Origin: Cyprinodon diabolis
Lineage: Eukaryota > Chordata > Actinopteri > Cyprinodontiformes > Cyprinodontidae
NCBI GenBank assembly: GCA_030533445.1
Contig: CM060073.1
Coordinates: forward strand, 36,845,428-36,909,427
DNA: 64,000 bases
Direction: 5' to 3'
In this document: in pieces, positions 35,540 through 45,700 of the stretch
Layout: every line of letters begins with the position of its first letter
How positions within the stretch are numbered: position 1 is the first letter of the stretch
Notes under the pieces: generated by a model
The model's input: only the letters and a program-made list of their open reading frames with translations
Told to the model about the DNA's origin: nothing
Databases searched by the model: none
Program-made: the position numbers and the translations under genes

Positions 35540-36704
35540 AACTTGTTTTTTTTTCCTGAAATTGGTCTTCTGCAGACAATGACCTTGGTACAGTGCAAAA
35601 ATATGCTGATTTGGCTTTTCTCAATGGACATTCTGGTTTTATATGACCCTCTTGACCACAGAAATAGCAGACAACAGGTTTTATTTCCGATTTAGGCTTA
35701 GATGAAAACGTTTTCCCCCTTTGCTTCTCTACCCCTACCATCTGACCTGGACCACCACCCAAACCAAACCCCACAGACTTACCCTGCATATAGCTAGACT
35801 TCTGTTGAGGGTTGTATCGGAAGGTTTTTGGTCCCCGTCGTGCAGCTAGGAAGTTTTCAACAAGTTCTGCCGCTTCTTGTGCCGATGCTGGGCTCCTCTC
35901 TTTGACCCATACTCTGAGCTCCAGTGACAGAGAACTGTAGAACTGCTCCAGGATGAGGATCTCTCCAATCTCATCCTTTCTCCTGTTCTGCGGCTGTATC
36001 CACTTCAAGTAAAGATCTTTCAGACGATTGTAGAACTCTCGGGGGGTTTCATTCACACGGACATCTGGCTCTCTAAAACGTTGTCGGTACACTTCTTCAT
36101 TAATTTCATACTTTGTCAAGATGGCTGCCTTTACTTCACCAGAGTCACATGAATCCTCTGCAGCCATGGCCACATACGCTGCTCGGGCTCTGCCGGTGAG
36201 ATGAGGTACCAACCTTACTGCCCAGTCCCTCTCAGGCCACTGGTATGCTGTTGCTAACCTTTCAAAGGTTGTCAGGTACTGTTCAATGTCCTCTCCTTCC
36301 TCAAACTTTGGAATATCAGATTGAGTCCAGGCTCTTTGTTTTGGCTCACCTCTAGATTTATGCCGAGAAGCCGGTTCTAAATCATCTTCCGAAGAGGGGC
36401 CTGAATGAAGACAAGCTTCCGTTTGATGCTTCTTCTCCAAGTCATCTCTCAGATTTTTAACTTCAGCCTGTATCTGATGCCATCTCCTTTCTTGCTTACA
36501 CTCTTCTTTGTCCCATCTGTCAACAAAGTCACTCTGGAACTGAAGACACTTTTCCAGCATGGCAGCAATATTTTTCATGTCCACAGATGCTGCTTCATCA
36601 CTGAACTGCGAAGTCTGCTGACCTGTAGCTCCATCCTGGTCTGCTTCCTCCACTGGATCCGATTCTGCAGCTTTGAGGCCTCTTGTCTGCGGCTTTGGAC
36701 CCAT
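35529..36704 (-). CDS. Gag of the Gmr1-like element (SCAN-like capsid, zinc knuckle)
   Basis: The 391-residue protein starts at the ATG at 36,704 (MGPKPQTRGL). An acidic N-terminus and a probable coiled coil (about 44-95) precede the capsid region (about 125-290). Residues 205-287 resemble the SCAN domain of vertebrate zinc-finger proteins: YRQRFREP, PREFYNRLKDLYLKWIQP, ILEQFYSSLSLELRVWVKE and AQEAAELVENF. This is expected, because SCAN is thought to derive from a Gmr1-like capsid. A CCHC zinc knuckle (CYFCGQEGHIKPEC, 346-359) binds RNA. Gag forms the particle that houses reverse transcription. The frame ends 11 nt inside pol, just after a run of nine A residues. Confidence 0.92.
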   Translation of the reverse strand: MGPKPQTRGLKAAESDPVEEADQDGATGQQTSQFSDEAASVDMKNIAAMLEKCLQFQSDFVDRWDKEECKQERRWHQIQAEVKNLRDDLEKKHQTEACLHSGPSSEDDLEPASRHKSRGEPKQRAWTQSDIPKFEEGEDIEQYLTTFERLATAYQWPERDWAVRLVPHLTGRARAAYVAMAAEDSCDSGEVKAAILTKYEINEEVYRQRFREPDVRVNETPREFYNRLKDLYLKWIQPQNRRKDEIGEILILEQFYSSLSLELRVWVKERSPASAQEAAELVENFLAARRGPKTFRYNPQQKSSYMQGKSVGFGLGGGPGQMVGVEKQRGKTFSSKPKSEIKPVVCYFCGQEGHIKPECPLRKAKSAYFCTVPRSLSAEDQFQEKKTSYGG

Positions 36705-36733
36705 AATTAACACCTATCTGAAATCAGCGTCGC

Positions 36734-36751
36734 ATCCCACTTCTGACACCA
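36734..36751 (-). promoter_or_regulatory. Primer binding site (tRNA-Leu type)
   Basis: On the minus strand it reads TGGTGTCAGAAGTGGGAT, 18 nt that match the complement of a tRNA-Leu 3' end including CCA. It lies 2 nt inside the 5' LTR, where the primer tRNA should anneal. The tRNA identity is from general knowledge of tRNA-Leu 3' ends. Confidence 0.85.
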
Positions 36752-36753
36752 AA

Positions 36754-37339
36754 TGTTAGTTTGCGGCCACGGAGGAAGGAGGCTGGAGTCTGCAGTTGTC
36801 GAGCACTCGGTAGCTTTTATCTTTTCTTTTCAGTTTCATACATTACATTTCAGTTTTACAGCACCACATGTTTGTCAAAGCCAGAGGGAGACTTCCATCC
36901 TCATCCCAACCACCTGGTTTTTTTTAAAGGCTGGGCTCCCATCCAAACTAATTAGAGGGGCGGAGTCATTTTCAGCTAGAAACAAACAAACATACTCTAA
37001 ACTATACCTAAAAAGTGTCTATAAATTTACCATTAACTTAAACACAACCAAAACAAAACTAGAAACAAACAATCTGGAATCCAGTCAAAATAGAAATGCA
37101 TTTCTCCCTCTCCAAAATGGATTTTCCCAATGAGGCTGATTGGAAACACCAGGTCCTCGTCAGCGTTGCTCATGGGCGCGCTTCCACGGCAACACAGGAC
37201 CAGGTGACCTCAAAGAGATGAGAAAGATGATTAAAACAAATCAAACCACCTCCCAAAACAATACATTCACCCAAATAACCCAGAGTATACAAAGAACATG
37301 AAAAACAGCACCTCTTAGGGAGGGGGTAAATCCCTCACA
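36754..37339 (-). repeat. 5' LTR of the Gmr1-like element
   Basis: This is the partner of 31,634-32,219, apparently identical and 586 bp long. As the upstream LTR of a minus-strand element it should carry the promoter. I did not find an unambiguous TATA box. Confidence 0.92.
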
Positions 37340-37450
37340 GCCACCATCAGTGGGAGTACTGTAAATAGATGAATGACTGATTGTAGTGTAAAGCACTTAT
37401 GATTCTCCTGACATGAAAAAAAAAACACTAAATAAGTACAGGTGATTTTG
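37340..37450 (+). repeat. Right part of the interrupted SINE-like repeat
   Basis: This continues the repeat broken at 31,633: GCCACCATCAGTGGGAGTAC, then a GAATGACTGATTGTAGTGTA segment and AAGCACTTATGATTC. The first five bases are the second copy of the target duplication. Confidence 0.6.
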
Positions 37451-38451
37451 CTTTTATCAATAGCTAGGAAGTTTAAACGGATGCTGTGTTGAAAAATACT
37501 AAATGAGACTTTTTGTATATCTTTGCCAAGGATAAATATTTACATGTTTTACATATACATATTTTTTATCAATAAAAAATATGTAAACCATTCTTTTCCT
37601 AATACTTAGAAGCAAACACAAGAAGAAACATTGTATAAAAGTGGTTGACTGTACTTTGAAATCATCAAAGCTTTAAAAACAAAAATTACATTTTGCGTAC
37701 ACCCACTTGTTTTTGATTTGGGGCAGTTCAAGAACTCTCTACCACTAGATGCATTCACATGTAACTTATTATCAAGACTGCGCTGTTCACTTTGAGGGAA
37801 AGCTGGAGTATGAGGGGCTATTTTTCTCTTCCATGTAAACAGCTGGCAGCATATCATGCTTTCACAATTAATGGGCATCTAATTGCCCATTATCATTTTC
37901 ACTTAAGCAAATATAAAATAGGCTGCTGCCCCAGGAAAAGACAGCTGTCGGCGAAACCTGCTGGCAAAGCTATTGCTTTTAAGAATGTGGCGGATCATTT
38001 TGAAGTAGGTTTCCCACATATGTACAGTAGAAGTACTGTACATAACGAGTTGGCATATACGTTTCTAATTGTATCAGTTCATAGATCCTGAATATTTATT
38101 GTTTATTCCAAAATCTGATTCTAAAGTAAGGAAAAAACAACATTCCTAAGTGATGTGTGAATTGGTTTAGAAATAGACTCGAAAACAAACCAAAATATTC
38201 AAAGCTTATTTGTTTTTTCCTTTTTTTTAAACGGAAAATATAATACATTTATCAGTCAAGCTATCAATGCCAGTAAGCCAGCTTTAGTCTCCTGATTTAC
38301 ATACAGTACAGGCAGCTTTGAGTTTCAGCCTTTTAAATGTAATTAATGACCTCGCTAATGTTTTAAATCAATGTTTGGTGACTGTAAAAATATTTTTTCA
38401 AGCAGCCAAATCTGTCTTGGTTGTTAACGGAGGAAACGTTTTGTAGCCCCC
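37451..38451. other. Mostly unique sequence, possibly conserved non-coding
   Basis: No gene was seen. The section 37,790-37,920 includes TTTCACAATTAATGGGCATC and a TAATTGCCCATTATCATTTT segment, rich in homeodomain-type TAAT cores. Confidence 0.35.
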
Positions 38452-38473
38452 TGTCAGTCAGCTGACTGACAGT
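38452..38473. repeat. Perfect 22-bp palindrome
   Basis: CTGTCAGTCAG followed by its exact reverse complement CTGACTGACAG, with no loop. The right side is related to the segment near 16,665. Confidence 0.85.
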
Positions 38474-38522
38474 GTACAGCAACTAGTGGGGAAGAGGTAG
38501 CTTTGTGCACTTCTATGGTTTA

Positions 38523-38640
38523 ATTCCGTAAAAATTCAAAAAATATCCACTGGACTTGGTTTTCAAGATTTGAAGACGTTTCGCCACCTCTCCAGGAAGC
38601 TTTCTCAATTCAAATGTCTGGATCAAATGTCTGGATCTAT
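38523..38640 (-). mobile_element. Penelope-like element end fragment
   Basis: This matches the terminal block of the element at 3,880, with the same stem-loop and GCGAAACGTC signature on the minus strand. AATGTCTGGATC is repeated at its right edge (38,615-38,640). No coding part remains. Confidence 0.8.
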
Positions 38641-41600
38641 GGTTTAAATAATTTTTTTTCCCAAAAGATTTATGTAAAACTGGAAGAAGTTGTAAAATCA
38701 GGGGCTTTTTCAGAAAAGTCAAAGCCTTGCATTTGACTAACAAGCTTGATGTTTTCGCATTAACAGTAAATTTAACATAAAATGGTGCTCTATAGAATGA
38801 ATTGTCTTACCAGTAGCATCTTAGCAATGGAGTAGAATGGAAAACAAAGGTTTGAGAGAAAAAAAGGCCTACATAGGTTCATGTTATATGGCTGCTGTGG
38901 TTGCCTTTAACTTAAGCTTTGGGTTTCTTGAGTACAATGCGCAAATTCATTTACATAAATGTGTGTCTTCCGCTATAAGCCGTCCTCTTAATAAGAAAGG
39001 GGAATCAGAGAGCAGAAGAAGCAAGGAAATCTGTGTGTGGGATAGTAAAAAAAGTAATGTCAAGCAACCTGATTATCAGAGAGGAATGGATTAAGGGCAT
39101 TGTTTAAACAGGAAAAAGAGGTACCTTCCACACTGCTGGCTGCCATCTTATCTCACTCCCCAACAGTGGTCTAATCTGTTGGTTGAGTATGCCTGCAAAT
39201 AATTTCTGTCTGTCACACAGACAATGAAGCTGCCACCTTGTTGTGCATCACGGATTACTGTAGTGTTCATCCTGGCCCACCCCTACAGAGACTCCTGACA
39301 AAGGACTTAATTGAATATCCGTCCATGGCTAATTTGTGTGTTCCATGTGGGCACACACATCAACACAAGCTTAATGCTTTAGTGCATAAACAGTCAAACA
39401 AACAAGCACAGAGCCGTATGCACATATTGGCATTGAGTTTAAGGAGACTTGTTCATTTAGTCTGATGTTGAAAGTCAAGAATTATTGCTTCCTGGTCCTT
39501 ATGGCTAAACTGTAAACAACTGTAATGGACCGGATTCAATTAACTCTGCCTAACCTAACATATAATTATATGAAGGCACAGAGTGAGGAGTGGGAGATAA
39601 TGGAGTTTTTTTTTTTACCTTGAACCCTAACCCCACTTTTCCCATTTGTTTATCAAATTAAATTAAGCCAGTAGATTTGTTATGCCTGGGCTTACAGTAA
39701 ATACATATAATCACCCATTTTAGCCTCATATTACATTTATGCTTAAGCTAATTAATCCTAAGTGTTTATCATGCATTAACAGTGATGACTTTGTATTATA
39801 CTTCCACAGAAGTCATTTGTTATTTAAAAAGCAAATGCCAGGTATTACTTGAGTTTCTTGTGCGTGAACAACACAAACTTTTACAATAACTCTAACTTTG
39901 GTCTGGTCTTGCTATAGATCTGCATGTAACGTCGTTTCTGATTTCACTATAATCTTAGATGAAATCTCTTCAGCTAGGTAAACAATGATCTATTCATTCC
40001 GTTGATGACTCATTTTTCTCTATATCTGTTGTCATTTTTTAAATTTGGATAAGATAGCTATCTATAGCTGCCAATGCCCTGTTATGCCCATTAATCAGTT
40101 CTCTATGTTATCATCAGTGTCTTTCAAGTAATAAAACAAGTGTTGGTAAAATTGTTGGTCATTTTTGTCCAGGCCTGTTTCATGAGTTTATTTTTTAAAT
40201 ATTTCTTTTGAAACATGGCTGAATAGCAAAATCTGACTTCAATTTGTTCGTTTTGATAGAATGTTTATTTATTATTACTTTGCCAGATTCAAGTTTTTTT
40301 CTGTGACCATTGTGATTTTTTCTTTTATTTTAACAGGAGTACAACAATTTTGTCCACATGTGTGTGTAATAAAAAAAAATCCTAATTCATATTTTTTAAT
40401 TACTTAAGTGATGTTGTTCACACACACACAAAAAAAATCCTTTATAGACTTCCTACTGGTGAAATGATAAGTGTCATACTCTAAAAATCTAGGAATACAG
40501 TTTTATGGTAAGTACAGAAATTGAGCATGAGAAATAAATTTTTTTTCACACTACCGATCAATCTTTTCATCCCTCCTTTCATCCATCCTTTAATCCATCC
40601 ATCCATACATACATCCATACATTAAAATATTTCCAATTTATTGAGGGCAAAAGATTATATTTAACTATTAAATACTTTTTTAAACCTCTGAATTTTAAAT
40701 TGGATTTATATTAAGGTAATAATCTTTATCTTTATCCCTATTTTTTGTTGGCTCAGCTTTAATTGCATATGCAGATTTTAAAGATGTGTTGTATTTAATC
40801 GAAGTACATAAACGTAAACATCAATTAAAGTGAGTGCTCTCTGTTAACTGGATTTCTGAGGTTGAACAATAATTAAATATCCAATAAACTTGGTCCCAAA
40901 AGAAAAATGTACTGATATGGATGTGAAACTGTTTTTTCCAATATATTTGCTAAACAAAAATCTGATTTATTTGTTTTTTGAACAGTGTGTATTTGTAGAA
41001 AGTGACAGCTTCAAATTGTCACATATGATGTTGTGTTAAACAAAATAAAAAAAAACTGTAATCATGTTTGTCTTAAAGTTATTCTGCCTTAGCTGCTCAG
41101 GCAGACAGCGGGCTGTTGACCTTATGTATTTGTTTATTTTCAAGATAAGGGCCCCTCTTTTATGGATAAGCAGCTGACGTTCCGACTCTGTCAAGCTAGG
41201 ACAGGCCGAGAGAAGATAAAATAGAGTCTGTTAATCTGGTGCTGGTGAGCAGAGAGAGTGATGTTATTGACCTACGCTGGCAGCAATGTGTTTCAATTAT
41301 ACACTGCCATCCATTTGTAACGCAGGCAGAGCAATGGAAGGGGGGCACTGGGTTCAGGCCTGGGTTAGAGTCATTCTCCATCACTTACGATGTGTCTTTG
41401 GAAAGCACTTTAATTGAATTACCCAATTTATTCTTCAAGCAACAATGACCTGGCCTAGACCCATGACGTGAGACAATTAGATACATGTTTAAAATCAGGC
41501 AGTTTGCATTCTTCATTGCTTTTCATGTTGTATACAGGGAGAAGAATAACTTTTTCTTACTATCCCTTTCCACTTTCCTCCCACTGTTAAGTGAGAGGAA

Positions 41601-41770
41601 CTGTACACTGTTCCTTCTCACTGTACAGTGAGAACAGTTTTAGATTGCTATGGTGGTCTTTTGATGTAGTAATGGTGCTTTTTGTGTATGTTCCTTTAAG
41701 CATATAACTACAAATGTGTGATTTAAAACTTTGAATTTATCGGGCCTAAAGGGACAATACAGTGTATTTC
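38641..41770. other. Anonymous AT-rich sequence with minor simple repeats
   Basis: No gene was recognised. A degenerate (CCAT)n-like run lies near 40,567-40,620 and a perfect palindrome at 41,615-41,634. Confidence 0.4.
41615..41634. repeat. Perfect 20-bp palindrome
   Basis: TTCTCACTGT followed by its exact reverse complement ACAGTGAGAA. An imperfect repeat of part of it (CTGTACACTGTTC) lies just to the left. Confidence 0.85.
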
Positions 41771-41826
41771 TATTCTATTCTATTCTATTCTATTCTATTC
41801 TATTCTATTCTATTCTATTCTATTCT
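41771..41826. repeat. (TATTC)n microsatellite
   Basis: About 11 pentanucleotide units without interruption. The preceding GGGACAATACAGTG segment may be the tail of a LINE that seeded the array. Confidence 0.95.
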
Positions 41827-42400
41827 GTCCATCCACTTATCTCATTAGAAAGGTTTTAAGTTCTTTTGATCTCTTGTTTATGAAAGGCAGTTGATAGATA
41901 GATTTGAATTAATATTACTATATATATGGATAAATGTTTTCTGTTTCGTGCATTAGGTTTTACAATTATTTGTACAGTAAAATGCTAAATCTCTTCTTTT
42001 TCAAATAAAACTTTTTTAATTTTGGTGGTTTACATACATTTTCTTAGAGCAGTTTGACTGGTCAAACATTTCTAATACCCTTGCAGAAGCTCCTTACAAA
42101 AAACAATTATTGTAATTTTTGTCTATTTCTTCCAACAAAACTGATGTAGTTAAGTTAGGTTTTTAGGCCTGATAATCTGACCCTTAAAAACATTAATGTC
42201 TCTTTTTCTACAGATATATTGATATTTGGTTATAGCTGTGAATGCAACACACAAAATAATATTGTATGATATTTGGTAACTTTAAGTGCATCATAAATAC
42301 CTAGCTCTGCAGATTGTCTTACAAGCAGATCACATACAAAAGAAGTAGAAGAAAAATAAAAGATAAAAAGGAAGCAGAAGTAGTATTTTAGAGTAGAAAC
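41827..42400. other. Anonymous AT-rich sequence
   Basis: No gene was seen. The last 8 bases (GTAGAAAC, 42,393-42,400) are the target duplication of the next element. Confidence 0.4.
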
Positions 42401-43609
42401 TAGGGGTGTAAATCACATCCATCATGGCGATTTGACTCAGTATCGATTTCCTGACCCAACGATTCGATTATTTTCGATACTCAAGAATACACCACGATTC
42501 GATTCGATTAATCGATTAATCGGTAAAATTTTTTTTAAATTATTATTATTTTTATTTTTTTTACACCTTACAGGCTAAACAAAGTTTCAAGTTTGAAATA
42601 AATCAATGAAAGCTGTAATATCATTATGCATTTTCTTTAGAAACAACAGCAAATAACAAAAGTAGAAAAGTTGCATCAAAAAATACTGCAAAAATACTGC
42701 ACAATATCAGTGTAATGAGTTCAATGCAATACCTCGGCTCCAGAGAAACTGTCCAACATATTTTTTTAGAATGTAATAAATATACTCAGGAAAGAGAGAT
42801 GTTGCGTAGAGAGTTAGACAGGAATAAAAATAAACTAGATATAAGGGAATTGTTTCAAAGGTAATCTGGGGATGTAGTTTTTGGGAGTATTTTTAATTTT
42901 CTAAGAAGAACGGGTATTTTAGGGAGAATATAATAGTTTGTCTGGTCCATACTCCATTCTGGAAGGTGGCGGTAATGCACCTATAAGTTGTTTGCCAACC
43001 GCCACTAAAAAAAGAAGAAGAAGAAGGCTCCAGAGTGTCGACATCACCGCCCCCTTGAGAGACGCTCCGCTGCTCCTCTCCCAGATTGTAGCTGACCGCA
43101 AACAGTGCAGCAGACAGGAGTCCGGCTTGTTTTGTTTTTTATGACCGAAATTGCGGAAAACAACTCGTGAAGTTTGACCCGCTAGAAGAGCGAGGTGCGC
43201 GAGACCGCTGGGACCCTTTTTCCAGCTGGATCTCCACTCTTTTTGGTCCTCATGTCCCTCCGTCGTCGGACTAAACTCGTCCCCACTTCCTCACTGCCTC
43301 GGCCGTATCTAGACCCACAGTGTGTAGCTCAGACCACGCTTCAATACTGAGCATAATTTAAAAATGTCTGTGTCAAGCTTACTGCAACACACTGCTGTAA
43401 GAGTATAACCAGGAAGCGCGGTAGGAGGGCAAAATAGGTTTAGCGGCACCGCAGCACGGGAGGAGAATTACGCCCAGGAGCAAATGGATAAAAATAGACC
43501 GGAGGAAAAAAAAAACATGAATCGATTATCTTGCGGACGTGTCGATGCATCGGATCGTCGGCTTTTGGATCGATGCATCGATACAAAACGATTATTAATT
43601 ACATCACTA
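42401..43609. mobile_element. hAT-like non-autonomous element with a nested LINE
   Basis: The left end is TAGGGGTGTAAATCAC and the right end is TTACATCACTA, giving imperfect inverted termini. A perfect 8-bp target duplication GTAGAAAC flanks it (42,393-42,400 and 43,610-43,617), as hAT transposases produce. Subterminal regions are rich in ATCGATT-type repeats on both sides. The interior has no transposase. A LINE tail is inserted at 42,746-43,025. Confidence 0.85.
42746..43025 (+). mobile_element. I/Nimb-like LINE 3' end, 5' truncated
   Basis: The fragment starts inside the 3' coding end (TVQHIFLECNKYTQEREML, then FGSIFNFLRRTGILGRI and a stop). An in-frame TAA lies between the two segments. 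It continues into a 3' UTR with GGTGGCGGTAATGCACCT and a (GAA)n-type tail. A perfect 10-bp target duplication GGCTCCAGAG flanks it (42,736-42,745 and 43,026-43,035), as expected for target-primed insertion. It postdates the hAT-like host element. Confidence 0.85.
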
Positions 43610-43617
43610 GTAGAAAC

Positions 43618-45700
43618 TATTAAATACTACTATAGAAAGTTTAAATTATTTTCTATAGAGAAAAACATTTGTTATATTGAAACCTAAGGTTCAAATTAAT
43701 CAAATAACATGTGAACCTCAAGTACTTTTTTTACAAACTGTGAACACAAGAATAGGCTTTATCAGAGCCTGCACATTACTTTACTGTTAACTTACCTCAG
43801 GGCTCTGCTCAGCACTTTGCATGAGCTATTTAGCGTTCCTTGATTTTGCTTACCTGGTTTCCTGTGTCAGTGACCTCTGATTCACACTGCACTTCAAGCA
43901 CATTGGTTCTCATTGTTCTCTACGGGTTTCTTTTGTTGCATTTTCTCTGTTTCCTTGTCCTGCTCTCATCATGCCTATGAGTAAATTCATCTGTTCTGCA
44001 CTCCTCCTGAGTGTTCTCATTCAACGTGGTTCATGACTTCAGATTTTTATACAATGTGTTAACGAGAATGATGCAGTCAAGGCAACTTAGAAAATTTGGA
44101 TAACATTTGTCCTGCAATGATTTACTCTATAACAGAACGATCAGAAGAATTTACAAAAAAAGTATAAATTCTCTATTTTGGTAGATGTATGGAAACCCTT
44201 TGCCTCTCCACTTGCTGAGGGAGCAGAACACACACCATTGACAGTCAACAGGTAGTTGGCAATTATTTTTGCAAGAGACAATCTTTTAAAAAAGTAATTC
44301 AAAAGAAAACCCTTGGGACACCTGTAACTAGTAATTTCAAATAAACCATTAAAGCTGAGACATGATGACGCAATAAGCTATAAGATTAAATAAATCAGCT
44401 TAAGAAAAAATGTTTCGCTAATGATACTTTAAAAAGACAGATTTCTGTCTTTTTTAATAACAATAAACTGGAAAAAAAAAACACGAATAAAAAAATGCAT
44501 GACAGAATTTCCCTGATATATTTCCTGATATTTGCAAATTGCATGAGGTTGAGAGTGATTAATTCTAATCAGGATCAATTTATTCTGAAAAAGCAGCTGG
44601 AACAAGCATAAGTGTTGACTGCATTCTGTCTGCAAGTTGTCTAAGTAGATTGCCAGGCTGTCTGTCTCCTCAGCATCCAGTTCCAGGTGTAGAAGGTTCT
44701 CATGTTAGATTCATACTGGCCTGCCCGCACTCTGCCCCAGCACCTGGCTGTTCACAAACTCTTGTTGTCAGTTCATACGTTTCCACCAAGACGAGTCCCG
44801 CTGTCTGCGACTAATCACCAGTGTCTTTCTCCCAGTATCTCTGTAGCTCATCTTGTTAAGGGGGAAAGAGTCGAGGATAAAAATGAGTTCCCCATAAGCA
44901 TGTAATGTACACCAATTATGCTAATTTGTAGCGATGCAGATGGCCCAGTGTTGATTGCAGCTTCAGGATCAGGAGAGGCCATCTGAAATTTGAACGTGGC
45001 ACTCACATGACACTCATTACTGCTCAAACCTCAACCAAATATCCCTTTGTCACTTGTCATCCATCTGTTCTTACTACGTTTCACAGATAAGACTGCATGG
45101 AACCGTGCAGGCAGCTGTAAAGTTTCACAACAAGCAACAGAGAAATGTGATCTCCAGTTTTAATTGGATTTTCCCTTGTTGAGCAGTATTTAGTCTAAAT
45201 CTCAAAACAATAAGCATTGTAACTTATCTAAAATTGTAACCACAAGGGGAAAGGTGGCAGAAAATGATTATAATCTGATGGAAAAGTTTATCATTTGATG
45301 AATTCCTGTGCAATTGGAATAAAGTCTACACTACGGTGATGGAGATAACTGTTTTTTTTACCTTTTTCAAGATCTATTTTCTCCCCTACGAATATGCAGA
45401 AGTATCCCCTCCCATTGTGCTAATTCCTGGGGCAGGAGGATTTACTCCAAATGCCATTCCACTATGGGACCTGTGACATTCAGAGTGTGCCATGGTGTGC
45501 TGGATGTTAGAGAAGCATGTGCACTCTCATGTAAATTGATCATCAACATCAACCATGATGCTCTTTGTTATGGCCATTGAGGCGAGTCAGTTTAGCCCCT
45601 ATCTCCTTTTAGAGCATGCTAAAGTGAACCCATGCTGGTGTTCAGATGAATGGAGTTCTTTCATGAAGCAATGGCCATTGAACTCTGGAGGCTGAATGTA
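43618..45700. other. Mostly unique sequence with a retroposon-like tail
   Basis: No gene was recognised. Positions 43,795-44,040 are pyrimidine-rich and end in TGGTTCATGAC, similar in style to the retroposon ends at 300-755 and 29,325. The rest looks unique. Confidence 0.35.

Larger units (their letters stand above)
31634..37339 (-). mobile_element. Complete Gmr1-like LTR retrotransposon
   Basis: The 5,706-bp element lies on the minus strand. It is bounded by 586-bp LTRs that look identical over their whole length and by the 5-bp target duplication GCCAC (31,629-31,633 and 37,340-37,344). In element order: 5' LTR, tRNA-Leu primer site, gag, protease, integrase, RT, RNase H, polypurine tract, 3' LTR. 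The RT sequence is Ty3/gypsy-like, but integrase lies before RT as in Ty1/copia. That arrangement was described for the Gmr1 group from Atlantic cod and relatives. There is no envelope gene. The only visible lesion is one in-frame TGA at 33,491-33,493. Identical LTRs imply a recent insertion, since they are identical at the moment of integration. Confidence 0.93.

Noticed and set aside
31634..37339. Endogenous retrovirus with an envelope gene
   Set aside because: After RNase H the sequence goes straight to the polypurine tract and LTR. There is no room for an envelope, and the domain order is that of Gmr1-like retrotransposons.
41771..41826. CRISPR-like array
   Set aside because: The units are uninterrupted pentanucleotides without spacers. 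No array with regularly spaced unique spacers exists in the window.
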